Numbered from the stretch's first letter, positions 1 to 7,488 are shown. The stretch is DNA of 19,931 bases from Saccharofermentans sp. (GCA_024695565.1 JAILHX010000045.1:1-19931), one strand, 5' to 3'. Notes: generated by a model from the sequence alone, not told the origin. Translations and numbers: made by a program.

Positions 1-682
1 TTTCTTCTGCGGGCTCTTCAGTCTTGGGCTGCGCCTTCACGTGGGTCTCGTCGTATGTCTTGTGGATCAGCTTTGAGATGGGCTTATACACGAAGAATGT
101 GATCGTTCCGACTACGATTCCCTTGAAGAGATTGAACGGAACGAATACTGCGAGAAGAAGTGAGAGCTTATCTTTGACGAGCGGATTAACTTCCGTGCAC
201 ATGCCGATGATCGCTTCAAGCGGGAATCCCATAACAGTACCGTACAAAGGCAATGTGATGAATGCGTTTACGGGAACTGCGATGGCTGCGAGTGCCAATG
301 TAGCGACTGCCATTGAGATAGCAGCGCCTTTCTTTGAACGGAACCTGGCGTAAACCAAACCTGCCGTGCAGACGTAGATCACGCCGGTGATGAAGTTGGA
401 AAGCTCGCCGATACCCTGTGTCTGTGTAACGGGAAGGTGAATGAGGTTCTTAAGAAGCTCGATTACGATACCCCAAACAGGACCCAGAGAGAACGTGCCG
501 ATGAGAACGGGAAGTTCGGAGAAATCGAACTTCAAGAATACCGGCATGAACGGGAGCGGGATCTCAAGATACATAAGAAGCACTGCCAATGCAGTAAGAA
601 TTGCGCATGAAGCGATGCGACGGATCATGATCTTGCGGCTAACCTTAGAATCCGCCTTAACGGTTACCTGTGTTTCAGTCAT
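1..682 (-). CDS. ribU: Riboflavin ECF transporter S component RibU (3' end outside window)
   Basis: Membrane substrate-binding subunit of an energy-coupling factor (ECF) transporter that imports riboflavin with the shared EcfA/A'/T module, not seen here. Read on the minus strand, the ATG at 682-680 opens a frame that stays open for 227 codons to the window edge, so the C-terminus is missing. The product is strongly hydrophobic with several predicted membrane helices. It carries the RibU-type stretch KFDFSELPVLIGTFSLGP near residues 46-63, followed by a conserved IELLKNLIH segment. The visible end is a hydrophilic, Glu/Lys-rich tail past the last helix. The Shine-Dalgarno GGAAG lies about 9 nt before the ATG and is part of the 3' end of an FMN riboswitch. 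That riboswitch makes riboflavin the expected substrate rather than another vitamin. Family call is firm; symbol is supported by sequence plus riboswitch. Confidence 0.93.
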   Translation of the reverse strand, partial: MTETQVTVKADSKVSRKIMIRRIASCAILTALAVLLMYLEIPLPFMPVFLKFDFSELPVLIGTFSLGPVWGIVIELLKNLIHLPVTQTQGIGELSNFITGVIYVCTAGLVYARFRSKKGAAISMAVATLALAAIAVPVNAFITLPLYGTVMGFPLEAIIGMCTEVNPLVKDKLSLLLAVFVPFNLFKGIVVGTITFFVYKPISKLIHKTYDETHVKAQPKTEEPAEE

Positions 683-691
683 AGAAAATAC

Positions 692-831
692 ACTTCCTTT
701 CTTCCGGACTTTACCGTCGGCCCCTGGAATCACACCGGGTCAACCTCATCTTGGATATGAATTTATGAGGCTTGCGGGCTTACGCTTCTGGCGCTCACCG
801 CCGGTCGGAGAATCACACTCCGCCTTGGACG
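692..831 (-). promoter_or_regulatory. FMN riboswitch (RFN element) in the ribU leader
   Basis: On the minus strand the leader contains the RFN core blocks in order: GGAGTGTGATTCTCC (P2 hairpin), GACCGGCGGT, a variable arm with CCTCAT/ATGAGG, GGTGTGATTCC, GCCGACGGTAAAGTCCGG, and a closing GAAAGGAAG. These match the known FMN aptamer, which binds flavin mononucleotide and shuts expression. The 3' strand GGAAG is also the ribosome-binding site of ribU, with only about 9 nt between it and the ATG. There is no room for a terminator stem plus U-run, so control is probably at translation initiation. The 5' boundary is approximate. Confidence 0.95.
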
Positions 832-837
832 CTACTG

Positions 838-865
838 ATTATACATCGGCAGTTGTTTTTGTAAA
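838..865 (-). promoter_or_regulatory. Promoter of ribU leader
   Basis: On the minus strand TTTACA (865-860) and a perfect TATAAT (843-838) are separated by 16 nt, a good vegetative sigma-type promoter. The expected transcription start near 831 coincides with the first nucleotides of the FMN riboswitch. This supports both calls. Confidence 0.75.
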
Positions 866-891
866 TACCTTTTCGTGCGCGAAAAAGAAAA

Positions 892-1677
892 TCAGAAATA
901 GTAAGTGTGATCAACAGCAGTAAAGATGCCTTCGAGCGGATCCACGCCCGGTTCTTCTGCCAGGCAGCTCAATACAAAGTCCATCATCTGGAGCTGGTCT
1001 ATCGAGGCATAGTAACCTCTGCCGTTGATCGAGATATCGTAATACTCAGGCTCGCTCGGATATTTCGGCAGGATCTTGATAACGAGGTTGTCCGAGATTA
1101 TCGTGATGTCAGCCAGATAGAGATCCAGGGTAGAGCCTTTCGGAGTCTCCCATTCGCCGATCGCATAAGTGCCGCTGAAGCTGACGGACGTATCGTGGTC
1201 ATAGAAGGTGAGGAAGCGGTAAGACGCATCCAGCGCCTCCATGCCGTAAGCATCGGTGATGTAATAAGTGTCGAGCCAGTAGTCACATTTTCGCGCATCG
1301 AAATCATAGATCGTGGCATCCTCCATCTGAAGCATCATGGAGATGTCATTCTGCGAATGGAATCTCAGATCGCCGATCTGGAATCCGTAAGATCCGTAAC
1401 CGATATCGCGGCTCGTGTCATCGATCAGGACGGAAGTCTCGACAGCCGTCGTTATCTCAATGGTTGTAGTCGTTGTTGCTTCGGTGGTTGTCTCGGAGGC
1501 AGTTGTCTCGGAGGTTGTTGTTGCCGCCGTCGTCGTGGAAGTCGCAGCAGAGGTCTCCGTGACTGACGGTATGGAAGTATCTGAAGGAACAGTGTCGCAT
1601 GCGCACATGAATACGCCCGCAAGAAGTGCGAGTGCTGCAAGCTTTTTGAACTTGGATTGCCTGATCCTGAGCGCCAT
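892..1677 (-). CDS. Probable secreted lipoprotein with Thr/Ser-rich linker
   Basis: Unrecognised exported protein of 261 residues. The N-terminus is a typical signal peptide: positively charged start (RIRQSKFKK), hydrophobic core LAALALLAGVFM, then Cys25-Ala-Cys27. One of these cysteines may be lipidated, although the lipobox is not canonical. Residues about 30-83 are a low-complexity Thr/Ser/Ala/Glu linker, common where a domain is held away from the cell wall and possibly glycosylated. Residues about 85-261 form a Tyr- and Asp-rich globular domain with no motif I can name. The ATG at 1677 is chosen over a TTG at 1701 because GGTGG sits just before it and it starts directly at the signal peptide. 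A possible -10 (TATAAT) lies at 1716-1711, so it is probably transcribed alone. Binding or sensing outside the cell is only a guess. Confidence 0.8.
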   Translation of the reverse strand: MALRIRQSKFKKLAALALLAGVFMCACDTVPSDTSIPSVTETSAATSTTTAATTTSETTASETTTEATTTTTIEITTAVETSVLIDDTSRDIGYGSYGFQIGDLRFHSQNDISMMLQMEDATIYDFDARKCDYWLDTYYITDAYGMEALDASYRFLTFYDHDTSVSFSGTYAIGEWETPKGSTLDLYLADITIISDNLVIKILPKYPSEPEYYDISINGRGYYASIDQLQMMDFVLSCLAEEPGVDPLEGIFTAVDHTYYF

Positions 1678-1710
1678 TAAACCACCGGTCCTAAAAAACA
1701 AACTGGTGCA

Positions 1711-1716
1711 ATTATA
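1711..1716 (-). promoter_or_regulatory. Likely -10 box for the lipoprotein gene
   Basis: A perfect TATAAT on the minus strand lies 34 nt before the ATG at 1677. No convincing -35 hexamer is found at 16-18 nt upstream, so the promoter call rests on the -10 and its position in the 90-bp gap after the upstream gene. Confidence 0.4.
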
Positions 1717-1767
1717 TACCTTGGCCGGGGATATTCCACTACCGTATGAATGAAGGTATCGGCAATC

Positions 1768-3420
1768 TTACTTGATCGTCTCGCCCGCAGGTTTGTTGAA
1801 GAAGATCTTCTCAGCCTTGAACTGCAGGATGCATGAGCCTCCCCTGATGAAGGAGAACATGGAGGCATTCTTATCGCTGTTGTTGGTAACGATAAGCTTA
1901 TCAAATACCGCTTTGCCGTCCGTCGAAGCGAGCGCTCTCGAGAGATTCGCGACCTTCTCGTCAGCGATGGTGAATACGAGATTATCCGTAAGTCCCGCAC
2001 TGAGCAGCCACGGCTGGACCGACAATGACAGAGGCGCCGGCGTATCCGGAAAGATCGAGTGCCTCGTCATGGTAAACTTCAGCCTGTTGTTCTTAAGTTC
2101 CTTGATAGTGAGCGTGTAGTAAGCAGGGTACGGAGGTCCCGTGAAGTCATCGAAAACATCTACAACGTCTTCATTACCGAGATCCTGCCATCCGGTCTTG
2201 AGCCTGACAGACTCATTGCCTGATTTGAACTCGTTTATGAGGTTATCGATCTCGGCCTTGATCTCCTTGGAGAACTCGAGATCCGAATAAAGCTTATTCG
2301 TCTGATAACGGATGAACGAAGAATATGTTGCTTCGAGCAGGAGCTTAAGCCTCTTGGTCTTCTGCTCAGGGAACAGGCGCAGGGCACTCGCGATCCTTGC
2401 AGCGCACTCGGGCAGGTTTGTGTTGTAATCTCCCGTCTCGAATCTGATCCTGGCATCGTGATAGACCTGCAGATATATGCTGTATGCCAGAAGCGGATCG
2501 GGATTGCCTGCTTCGCCCGTCAGGAGCATATCTGCGAACTTGAGCTTAGCCTCCGTGATGTTGTAGTTCGAAGCTATCGCAAAGTAAGAGAATGCCTTAT
2601 CGTAATCGGGCTTGCCGTTGATCTTGCCGTCGTAATATATGAATCCCAGGGCATTGGCAGCATATCCGAAGCCGAATTCCTTGAGCAGGATGTTAAGGAG
2701 CCTCACTGCCTCGCGGTAGTCGCAGGGGAAGGCATTGTTGCCGCCGTTACATGCGAATGCCTTGAGTTTTAATGCCTCGAAAACATGTTCCTCGCACAAA
2801 GTGTTCGTGAAGTTAACAAAGAGCGTGATTATATCTTCCGGTGCATCGACCAGGAGCAGGCTGTTATCCCAGTGATTGAGGAATGCGAGCATCTGGTCTC
2901 TGGTATATGTACGCTCGTCGTAAGGCAGGTCCTTGTTCTCCTCGAAGTTCTCGATAAGGGCAAGGAGCTCCGGGATCTTCAGGCAGTCTGAAGCAGTCCC
3001 GTGCGGGATCTCGCCGTTATCGATATCATCGGCGATCTGGGCGATCTTAACGAAGACCGTGACGATCATGTCCTCGTCGGTATTTGCGAGCGGCGGGAAC
3101 GGGAAGCTCTCGATCATGTCCGGATCAGGTCCGAAGAGCTCGTCCAGACAAAGGTCTTCATAAAAATATGTGGTGATCGGATACCACCAGTCGAAGAGAA
3201 AGTCCTCAAAAGAAGTCTTGTATTCATCAAAATTCGTGAGCGCAGTCTTAAGGTCCGACAAAAGCATCGGATATTCGCTCTCACACTGGACGTCAAATCC
3301 CGTGAGCGGATAAGCCGCATTGGCATCGCCGCCGATGGCCTCGACCCAGCCGATATCGTACCTGCAGAGGTCGATCAGCTTTTCCTGTGTCATAAAGATG
3401 TAGGGTTTACGTTTACTCAT
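1768..3420 (-). CDS. Sel1-like/TPR-like repeat protein
   Basis: Cytoplasmic protein of 550 residues without signal peptide or membrane helix. Residues about 235-320 carry Sel1-like helical hairpins: a CDYREAVRLLNIL helix, then YAANALGFIYYDG, then DYDKAFSYFAIASN and ADMLLTGEAG, ending in LLAYSIYLQVY. Sel1 repeats are protein-protein interaction scaffolds. The N-terminal 230 residues are acidic and rich in Asp, Phe and Leu. The C-terminal 150 residues look beta-rich; I recognise neither. The start is uncertain. The ATG at 3420 has no Shine-Dalgarno and sits 7 nt after a TATAAT, which would give a leaderless mRNA. An internal ATG at 3393 has no Shine-Dalgarno either. The gene is unlinked in function to its neighbours as far as can be seen, and a role cannot be assigned. 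Confidence 0.8.
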   Translation of the reverse strand: MSKRKPYIFMTQEKLIDLCRYDIGWVEAIGGDANAAYPLTGFDVQCESEYPMLLSDLKTALTNFDEYKTSFEDFLFDWWYPITTYFYEDLCLDELFGPDPDMIESFPFPPLANTDEDMIVTVFVKIAQIADDIDNGEIPHGTASDCLKIPELLALIENFEENKDLPYDERTYTRDQMLAFLNHWDNSLLLVDAPEDIITLFVNFTNTLCEEHVFEALKLKAFACNGGNNAFPCDYREAVRLLNILLKEFGFGYAANALGFIYYDGKINGKPDYDKAFSYFAIASNYNITEAKLKFADMLLTGEAGNPDPLLAYSIYLQVYHDARIRFETGDYNTNLPECAARIASALRLFPEQKTKRLKLLLEATYSSFIRYQTNKLYSDLEFSKEIKAEIDNLINEFKSGNESVRLKTGWQDLGNEDVVDVFDDFTGPPYPAYYTLTIKELKNNRLKFTMTRHSIFPDTPAPLSLSVQPWLLSAGLTDNLVFTIADEKVANLSRALASTDGKAVFDKLIVTNNSDKNASMFSFIRGGSCILQFKAEKIFFNKPAGETIK

Positions 3421-3426
3421 GTTTCT

Positions 3427-3455
3427 ATTATAAACGGGGCAGGCACCGTATTAAA
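3427..3455 (-). promoter_or_regulatory. Promoter abutting the Sel1-protein start codon
   Basis: Minus-strand TATAAT (3432-3427) with a weak TTTAAT (3455-3450) 17 nt upstream. The usual start site 7 nt after the -10 falls on the A of the ATG at 3420. The mRNA would therefore have essentially no leader. Confidence 0.5.
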
Positions 3456-3458
3456 GAC

Positions 3459-3487
3459 TTGACAAAATGTTGGCCGATAAGTTGAAT
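3459..3487 (+). promoter_or_regulatory. Possible plus-strand promoter into a non-coding gap
   Basis: A perfect TTGACA (3459-3464) is followed after exactly 17 nt by TTGAAT (3482-3487), 4 of 6 matches to a -10. It points into the inverted-repeat element at 3517-3628, where there is no credible plus-strand gene. It may be chance or the promoter of a small RNA. Confidence 0.3.
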
Positions 3488-3516
3488 CTTTTTTTGCTGC
3501 ATTTCTGAGTCTCGGG

Positions 3517-3628
3517 GTTTTCGAGAACTTGGTGCGATATTGCTAATTCAACAAATTCTCCGCCATCAGCACCGATGTCGGATTTGCCCCGGATCATGGC
3601 CATGTTTGGACACCAAGTACTCGAAAAC
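3517..3628. repeat. Inverted-repeat element, 18-bp arms
   Basis: The left arm GTTTTCGAGAACTTGGTG (3517-3534) and the right arm CACCAAGTACTCGAAAAC (3611-3628) are reverse complements at 17 of 18 positions. They enclose 76 bp without an open frame. The arms could form a long stem in RNA or be the ends of a small mobile or palindromic element. No direct target-site duplication is obvious outside the arms. The rest of the 268-bp gap 3421-3688 holds only promoter candidates and the glmS terminator. Confidence 0.7.
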
Positions 3629-3633
3629 TATGA

Positions 3634-3665
3634 CAAAAATGCCGCCCCGTAGATTGGGACGGCAT
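3634..3665 (-). terminator. Rho-independent terminator of glmS
   Basis: On the minus strand, 24 nt after the glmS stop, ATGCCGTCCC pairs with GGGGCGGCAT. This makes a 10-bp stem with one G-U pair and a 7-nt loop, directly followed by a run of T. It is a textbook intrinsic terminator. Confidence 0.93.
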
Positions 3666-3688
3666 GGTCAGCAGTTTTCAGTAAACAA

Positions 3689-5539
3689 TTACTCGACCGT
3701 AACGCTTTTCGCGAGGTTTCTCGGCTTATCGACGTCCAGACCTCTTGCGCAGGATACGTAGTAGCCCAGAAGCTGGAGCGGAACTACGGCAAGGGATGCC
3801 GCGAACAGCTCGTTGATCTTAGGAACGTAGACTACGAAGTCGGCGGAATCCTCGATCGCATAGTTGCCGAAAGAGGTGAGCGCCATGAGGTAAGCGCCGC
3901 GCGCCTTGGTCTCGACCAGATTGGAGAGGGTCTTCTCGTAGAGTGAGCTCTGAGTGAGAACGCCGATGACGAAGGTGCCTTCCTCGATGAGGCTGATCGT
4001 TCCGTGCTTGAGTTCGCCTGCAGCGTAAGCTTCGCTGTGGATGTAGGAGATCTCCTTCATCTTGAGGCTTCCTTCGAGCGTGATCGCGTAGTCGATGCCG
4101 CGGCCGATGAAGAAGATGTCCTTCTGGGCTGCGAGCTTTGCTGCGAACCACTGGAGACGCTCTTTGTCTTCGAGCACCTTGTTGATCTTGGCAGGAATGG
4201 ACATTACTTCAGAAGTAAGTTCGCCTGCTGTCTGTTCATTGATCGCGCCCTTGGCGAGTGCGAACTTGATAGCGAGGACATAGCAGACCGCGAGCTGTGC
4301 CGAGTATGCCTTGGTCGTAGCGACGGAGATCTCGGGACCTGCCAGTGTGTAGAGAACGTAGTCTGCTTCGCGGGCGATGGAGGAACCTACGACGTTAACG
4401 ATCGCAAGTGTCTTGATGCCCTTGGCCTTTGCTTCTCTCATCGCTGCGAGAGAGTCTGCCGTCTCACCGGACTGGCTGATGATGATGCAGAGAGCGTCCT
4501 TATTAAGTGGCAGGGTTCTGTATCTGAACTCGGAAGCGAGCTCGCATCTTACGGGGATGCCTGCCAGTGATTCAATGATGTACTGTGTGCAGCAGCCTAC
4601 GTGATAAGCGGAGCCGCATGCGACGATGTAGATCTGGTTGAAGCTCTTGATGTCTTCGTCAGTAAGACCTGTACCCGTGAGATCGATCTTGTATGAATCG
4701 CCGTCAGGTACTACGACGGAACTTAAAGTGTCGGAGACTGCCTTGGGCTGCTCGTGGATCTCCTTCATCATGAAGTGCTCGAATCCGCCCTTTTCAGCTG
4801 ACTCTGCGTCCCAGTCGATCTCGGTGGGCTTCTTCTCAACGGTGTCGCCGTCCAAGTTATAGAAGGTGACGTTGCCGGGTTCGAGGCATGCCATCTCGAG
4901 ATCGTCGATGTAGTAAACGGATCTGGTGTACTTGAGGATGGCGGGAACGTCAGATGCGAGGTAGGAAGCATCCTTGTCGTAGCCGATGATCATCGGGGAA
5001 TCCTTACGTGCAACGAAGATCTTGCCCGGGTGATCCTTGAACATTACTGCGAGAGCATATGAGCCTCTGACACGGACCATGGTCTTGGCGAGCGCTTCGA
5101 TTGGGTCGTGTGTGTATTTCTTGTAGTAGTAATCGATCGTCTTGATGGCGACTTCGGTATCAGTCTCCGAATAGAACTTGTAGCCCTTGCGGATCATCTT
5201 GTCCCTTAATTCCTGGTAGTTCTCGATGATTCCGTTGTGAACGCCTACAACGTTATAATCGTCAACGATATGAGGGTGTGCGTTGTTCTCTGTGGGTTCG
5301 CCGTGTGTGGCCCATCTTGTGTGGCCGATGCCGCAGGTGCCCTTGAGCGCTGCTCCGCCGTCTGTCTTCTCGGCGAGGACCTTGAGTCGGCCCTTTGCCT
5401 TGACGACTACAGGATTCTTGTCGCCGTCTCTTACTGAGAGACCTGCCGAGTCGTAACCTCTGTACTCGAGCTTTGCAAGACCGTCCAGGAGGATAGGAGC
5501 TGCTTTTTTCTTACCTGTGTAACCGACTATTCCGCACAT
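3689..5539 (-). CDS. glmS: Glutamine--fructose-6-phosphate aminotransferase (isomerizing) GlmS
   Basis: Cytoplasmic enzyme making glucosamine-6-phosphate from fructose-6-phosphate and glutamine, the first step towards UDP-GlcNAc and peptidoglycan. It has 616 residues, the usual length. It begins MCGIVGYTG, so Cys2 becomes the N-terminal glutaminase nucleophile after Met removal. The N-terminal class II amidotransferase domain shows EYRGYDSAG, GHTRWATHG and the SETDTEV motif. Two SIS sugar-isomerase domains follow (SQSGETADS; SYIHSEAYAAGELKHG). The C-terminus ends PRNLAKSVTVE, the family signature. An AAGGAG Shine-Dalgarno precedes the ATG. The leader does not contain the glmS ribozyme core found in many Bacillota; instead a palindrome lies inside the promoter spacer. 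Transcribed alone, with its own promoter and terminator, divergently from sufCB. Confidence 0.98.
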   Translation of the reverse strand: MCGIVGYTGKKKAAPILLDGLAKLEYRGYDSAGLSVRDGDKNPVVVKAKGRLKVLAEKTDGGAALKGTCGIGHTRWATHGEPTENNAHPHIVDDYNVVGVHNGIIENYQELRDKMIRKGYKFYSETDTEVAIKTIDYYYKKYTHDPIEALAKTMVRVRGSYALAVMFKDHPGKIFVARKDSPMIIGYDKDASYLASDVPAILKYTRSVYYIDDLEMACLEPGNVTFYNLDGDTVEKKPTEIDWDAESAEKGGFEHFMMKEIHEQPKAVSDTLSSVVVPDGDSYKIDLTGTGLTDEDIKSFNQIYIVACGSAYHVGCCTQYIIESLAGIPVRCELASEFRYRTLPLNKDALCIIISQSGETADSLAAMREAKAKGIKTLAIVNVVGSSIAREADYVLYTLAGPEISVATTKAYSAQLAVCYVLAIKFALAKGAINEQTAGELTSEVMSIPAKINKVLEDKERLQWFAAKLAAQKDIFFIGRGIDYAITLEGSLKMKEISYIHSEAYAAGELKHGTISLIEEGTFVIGVLTQSSLYEKTLSNLVETKARGAYLMALTSFGNYAIEDSADFVVYVPKINELFAASLAVVPLQLLGYYVSCARGLDVDKPRNLAKSVTVE

Positions 5540-5570
5540 ATGAAGAATATCTCCTTAATTTAATTGAAGT

Positions 5571-5600
5571 ATTTTATCACAGTATCATAGTGTGGTTTAA
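5571..5600 (-). promoter_or_regulatory. glmS promoter with operator-like palindrome in the spacer
   Basis: On the minus strand TTAAAC (5600-5595) and TAAAAT (5576-5571) are 18 nt apart. The -10 is of the extended type (TGA just before it). The spacer is nearly filled by CACAGTATCATAGTGTG (5578-5594). This imperfect palindrome has 7 of 8 symmetric pairs, of the form CACA-N-TAT-N-ATA-N-TGTG. A repressor dimer bound here would block RNA polymerase. The regulator is unknown. Confidence 0.5.
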
Positions 5601-5780
5601 GAACTCTCTGGGTATGGTAATCATTCGCAATAGGTATAATGAACGATATCGGATATTATTCGTCATATGTCGAAAATAGCTATTGATAATCATCTCCAAA
5701 CCATATAAAGTAAGTTGGTTGTATATAGGGAAAAGCTATAACAGCCAATCTTAATTCCATTTTGAAAGGTGGAAGAGCAC

Positions 5781-6512
5781 ATGCTTGAACTGCAGAATAT
5801 CAGCTTCCACGCTGACGACAAAGACATTCTTAAAGATATAAATCTTAAGATCGACGACAAGTTCGTCGCAATCACCGGACCTAACGGCAGCGGCAAATCC
5901 ACGCTCCTGAAGATCATCATGGGCATCATTACCCCCACATCAGGAAAGATCATTTTCGACGGACAGGACATAACGGACCTTGCCGTCAACGAGCGTGCCA
6001 ACCTCGGAATGAGCTTCGCGTTCCAGCAGCCCGTAAGATTCAAGGGCCTCAAGGTCATTGATCTTCTGAACATTGCCGCAGGCAAAGAGCAGAACCCGGC
6101 CAAGATCCGCTCATATCTTAAGGCTGTCGGTCTCTGTCCCATGGATTACCTGAACCGCGAGATCAATGACACTTTGTCGGGCGGTGAGATGAAGAGGATC
6201 GAGATCGCAATGGCAGCCGCAAGAGGCGGTAAGATGAGCCTTTTCGATGAGCCGGAAGCAGGAATCGACCTCTGGAGCTTCCAGAGCCTGATCGAAGTTT
6301 TCGAGAACCTGAGAAACGTAACAAACGGAAATATTCTTATAATCAGCCATCAGGAGAGGATCCTGGAGATCGCCGACAAGATCATCTACCTCAAGGAAGG
6401 ATCCGTTGAGGAATATGATGATTCTGCCAAGGTGATGGATGAACTTGACATGAGACGCAGGGGCGGATGTGACTGCGCATTTGGTCAGAAGGGGGTGTCT
6501 TGCAATGGATGA
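5781..6512 (+). CDS. sufC: SufC-type Fe-S cluster assembly ATPase
   Basis: ABC-type ATPase that powers the SufB scaffold in iron-sulfur cluster assembly, in the cytoplasm. 243 residues from the ATG at 5781, chosen over a GTG at 5769 because AAAGGTGG sits at the right distance. Walker A GPNGSGKST is at 33-41, the Q-loop FAFQQP is present, the signature LSGGEMKR starts at 132, Walker B LFDEPEAGID has D156/E157, and the H-loop His is H190. The SUF-type sequence RIEIAMAAARGG and no membrane partner argue against a transporter ATPase. The C-terminus is unusual: GGCDCAFGQKGVSC, with Cys230, Cys232 and Cys241, which could bind metal. The last 8 nt overlap the sufB start (ATGGATGA), so the two are translationally coupled. 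No sufS, sufU or sufD is next to it, matching a two-gene minimal SUF-like system. Confidence 0.93.
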   Translation: MLELQNISFHADDKDILKDINLKIDDKFVAITGPNGSGKSTLLKIIMGIITPTSGKIIFDGQDITDLAVNERANLGMSFAFQQPVRFKGLKVIDLLNIAAGKEQNPAKIRSYLKAVGLCPMDYLNREINDTLSGGEMKRIEIAMAAARGGKMSLFDEPEAGIDLWSFQSLIEVFENLRNVTNGNILIISHQERILEIADKIIYLKEGSVEEYDDSAKVMDELDMRRRGGCDCAFGQKGVSCNG

Positions 6513-7422
6513 GCTCGAGAAGAGAATGTTAAAAGAAGTTGCAGAGCTCGACAGCCTTCCCGTCGGCGCGTTCAACATCAGAAGCAACGGTAAGAGCGAG
6601 GGCAGAAACTCAACTGCCAATATTCAGATCGAGTCCAGGGAATCAGGAGACGGCATCAACGTCTACTTCAAGGACGGCACGGTAAACGAATCCTGCCACA
6701 TCCCCGTCATCATCTCGATGTCCGGCCACAAGGAGTGTGTCTATAACGACTTCTTCGTAGGTTCAGACTGCGACGTCACCATCATCGCAGGCTGCGGCAT
6801 CAGCAACTGCGGCGGTCACGACAGCCAGCACGACGGCATCCACACATTCCACGTCGGAAAGAACTCGAAGGTCAGGTACATCGAGAAGCACTACGGCGAA
6901 GGAACAGGCACCGGCAAGCGCCTCATGAATCCCACGACCGTCGTTTACCTCGAAGAAGGTTCCACGATGGACATGGACACTTCCCAAATTGCCGGAATCA
7001 ACGACACCTGCAGGATCACGAAGGCTGAGATCGGTCCTAATGCCACGCTCATAATGCACGACAAGATCCTCACGAACTTCGACCAGACAGCAAAGGCCGA
7101 GATCACTGTTGATCTTAACGGTGACGGTTCAGTCTGCGACATCGTCAGCCGCGGCGTTGCAAAGGGCGAGTCCGAGCAGGACGTTATCATCGACATCTCC
7201 GGCAACGCGCAGTGCAAGGGCCACGCCGAGTGCGATTCCATCATCATGGACAAGGGTGTCATCGTCGCAACACCGAAGCTCAAGGCCACCTGCGTTGACG
7301 CTTCGCTGATCCACGAAGCCGCCATCGGCAAGATCGCCGGCGAGCAGATCACCAAGCTCATGACGCTGGGCCTCACCGAGACCGAAGCCGAGCAGAAGAT
7401 CATCGAAGGCTTCTTAAGGTAA
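6505..7422 (+). CDS. sufB: SufB/SufD-family Fe-S scaffold protein (short form)
   Basis: Scaffold partner of SufC in Fe-S cluster assembly. It has 305 residues, far shorter than classical SufB (about 470) or SufD (about 400). It keeps the beta-helical SufBD core and lacks most of the N-terminal region. Recognisable core stretches include FVGSDCDVTIIAGCGISNC, then GGHDSQHDGIHTFHVG, MNPTTVVYLEEGS and DLNGDGSVCDIVSRG. The tail HEAAIGKIAGEQITKLMTLG corresponds to the conserved SufBD C-terminal E-A-IG-I block. Several cysteines and histidines in the core could hold the nascent cluster. The start at 6505 is chosen because of the GGGGGTG Shine-Dalgarno and the 8-nt overlap with sufC; an earlier in-frame ATG lies inside sufC. 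The pair resembles the SMS (SUF-like minimal system) of anaerobes and archaea. A strong terminator follows 32 nt after the stop. Confidence 0.9.
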   Translation: MDELEKRMLKEVAELDSLPVGAFNIRSNGKSEGRNSTANIQIESRESGDGINVYFKDGTVNESCHIPVIISMSGHKECVYNDFFVGSDCDVTIIAGCGISNCGGHDSQHDGIHTFHVGKNSKVRYIEKHYGEGTGTGKRLMNPTTVVYLEEGSTMDMDTSQIAGINDTCRITKAEIGPNATLIMHDKILTNFDQTAKAEITVDLNGDGSVCDIVSRGVAKGESEQDVIIDISGNAQCKGHAECDSIIMDKGVIVATPKLKATCVDASLIHEAAIGKIAGEQITKLMTLGLTETEAEQKIIEGFLR

Positions 7423-7454
7423 GTTGTTATTGTTTTTTCTAGGGCTTTCTAGGG

Positions 7455-7488
7455 CCGCCTCGCTTTTCTTGCGGGGCGGTTTTGTTTT
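7455..7488 (+). terminator. Rho-independent terminator of sufCB
   Basis: CCGCCTCGC (7455-7463) pairs over 9 bp with GCGGGGCGG (7471-7479), with one G-U pair and a 7-nt T-rich loop. TTTTGTTTT follows. Placed 32 nt after the sufB stop. Confidence 0.93.

Noticed and set aside
24..353. Plus-strand open frame over the ribU region
   Set aside because: It is antisense to a well-recognised RibU protein, has no ribosome-binding site and no protein-like pattern.
868..888. Hairpin after the lipoprotein gene as a terminator
   Set aside because: The A/T-rich stem has a bulge and no T-run follows; too weak to call.
441..923. Plus-strand open frame across ribU and its riboswitch
   Set aside because: It runs antisense through the ribU N-terminus and FMN riboswitch; composition is unlike a real protein.
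1677..1701. TTG start at 1701 for the lipoprotein
   Set aside because: The ATG at 1677 has a ribosome-binding site and gives a clean signal peptide.
907..1753. Plus-strand frames opposite the lipoprotein gene
   Set aside because: Their Val/Gly/Cys/Arg-rich runs are mirror images of the Thr-rich linker codons on the minus strand.
5540..5780. glmS ribozyme in the glmS leader
   Set aside because: The conserved core blocks are not found on the minus strand and the leader between the -10 and the ATG is only about 30 nt.
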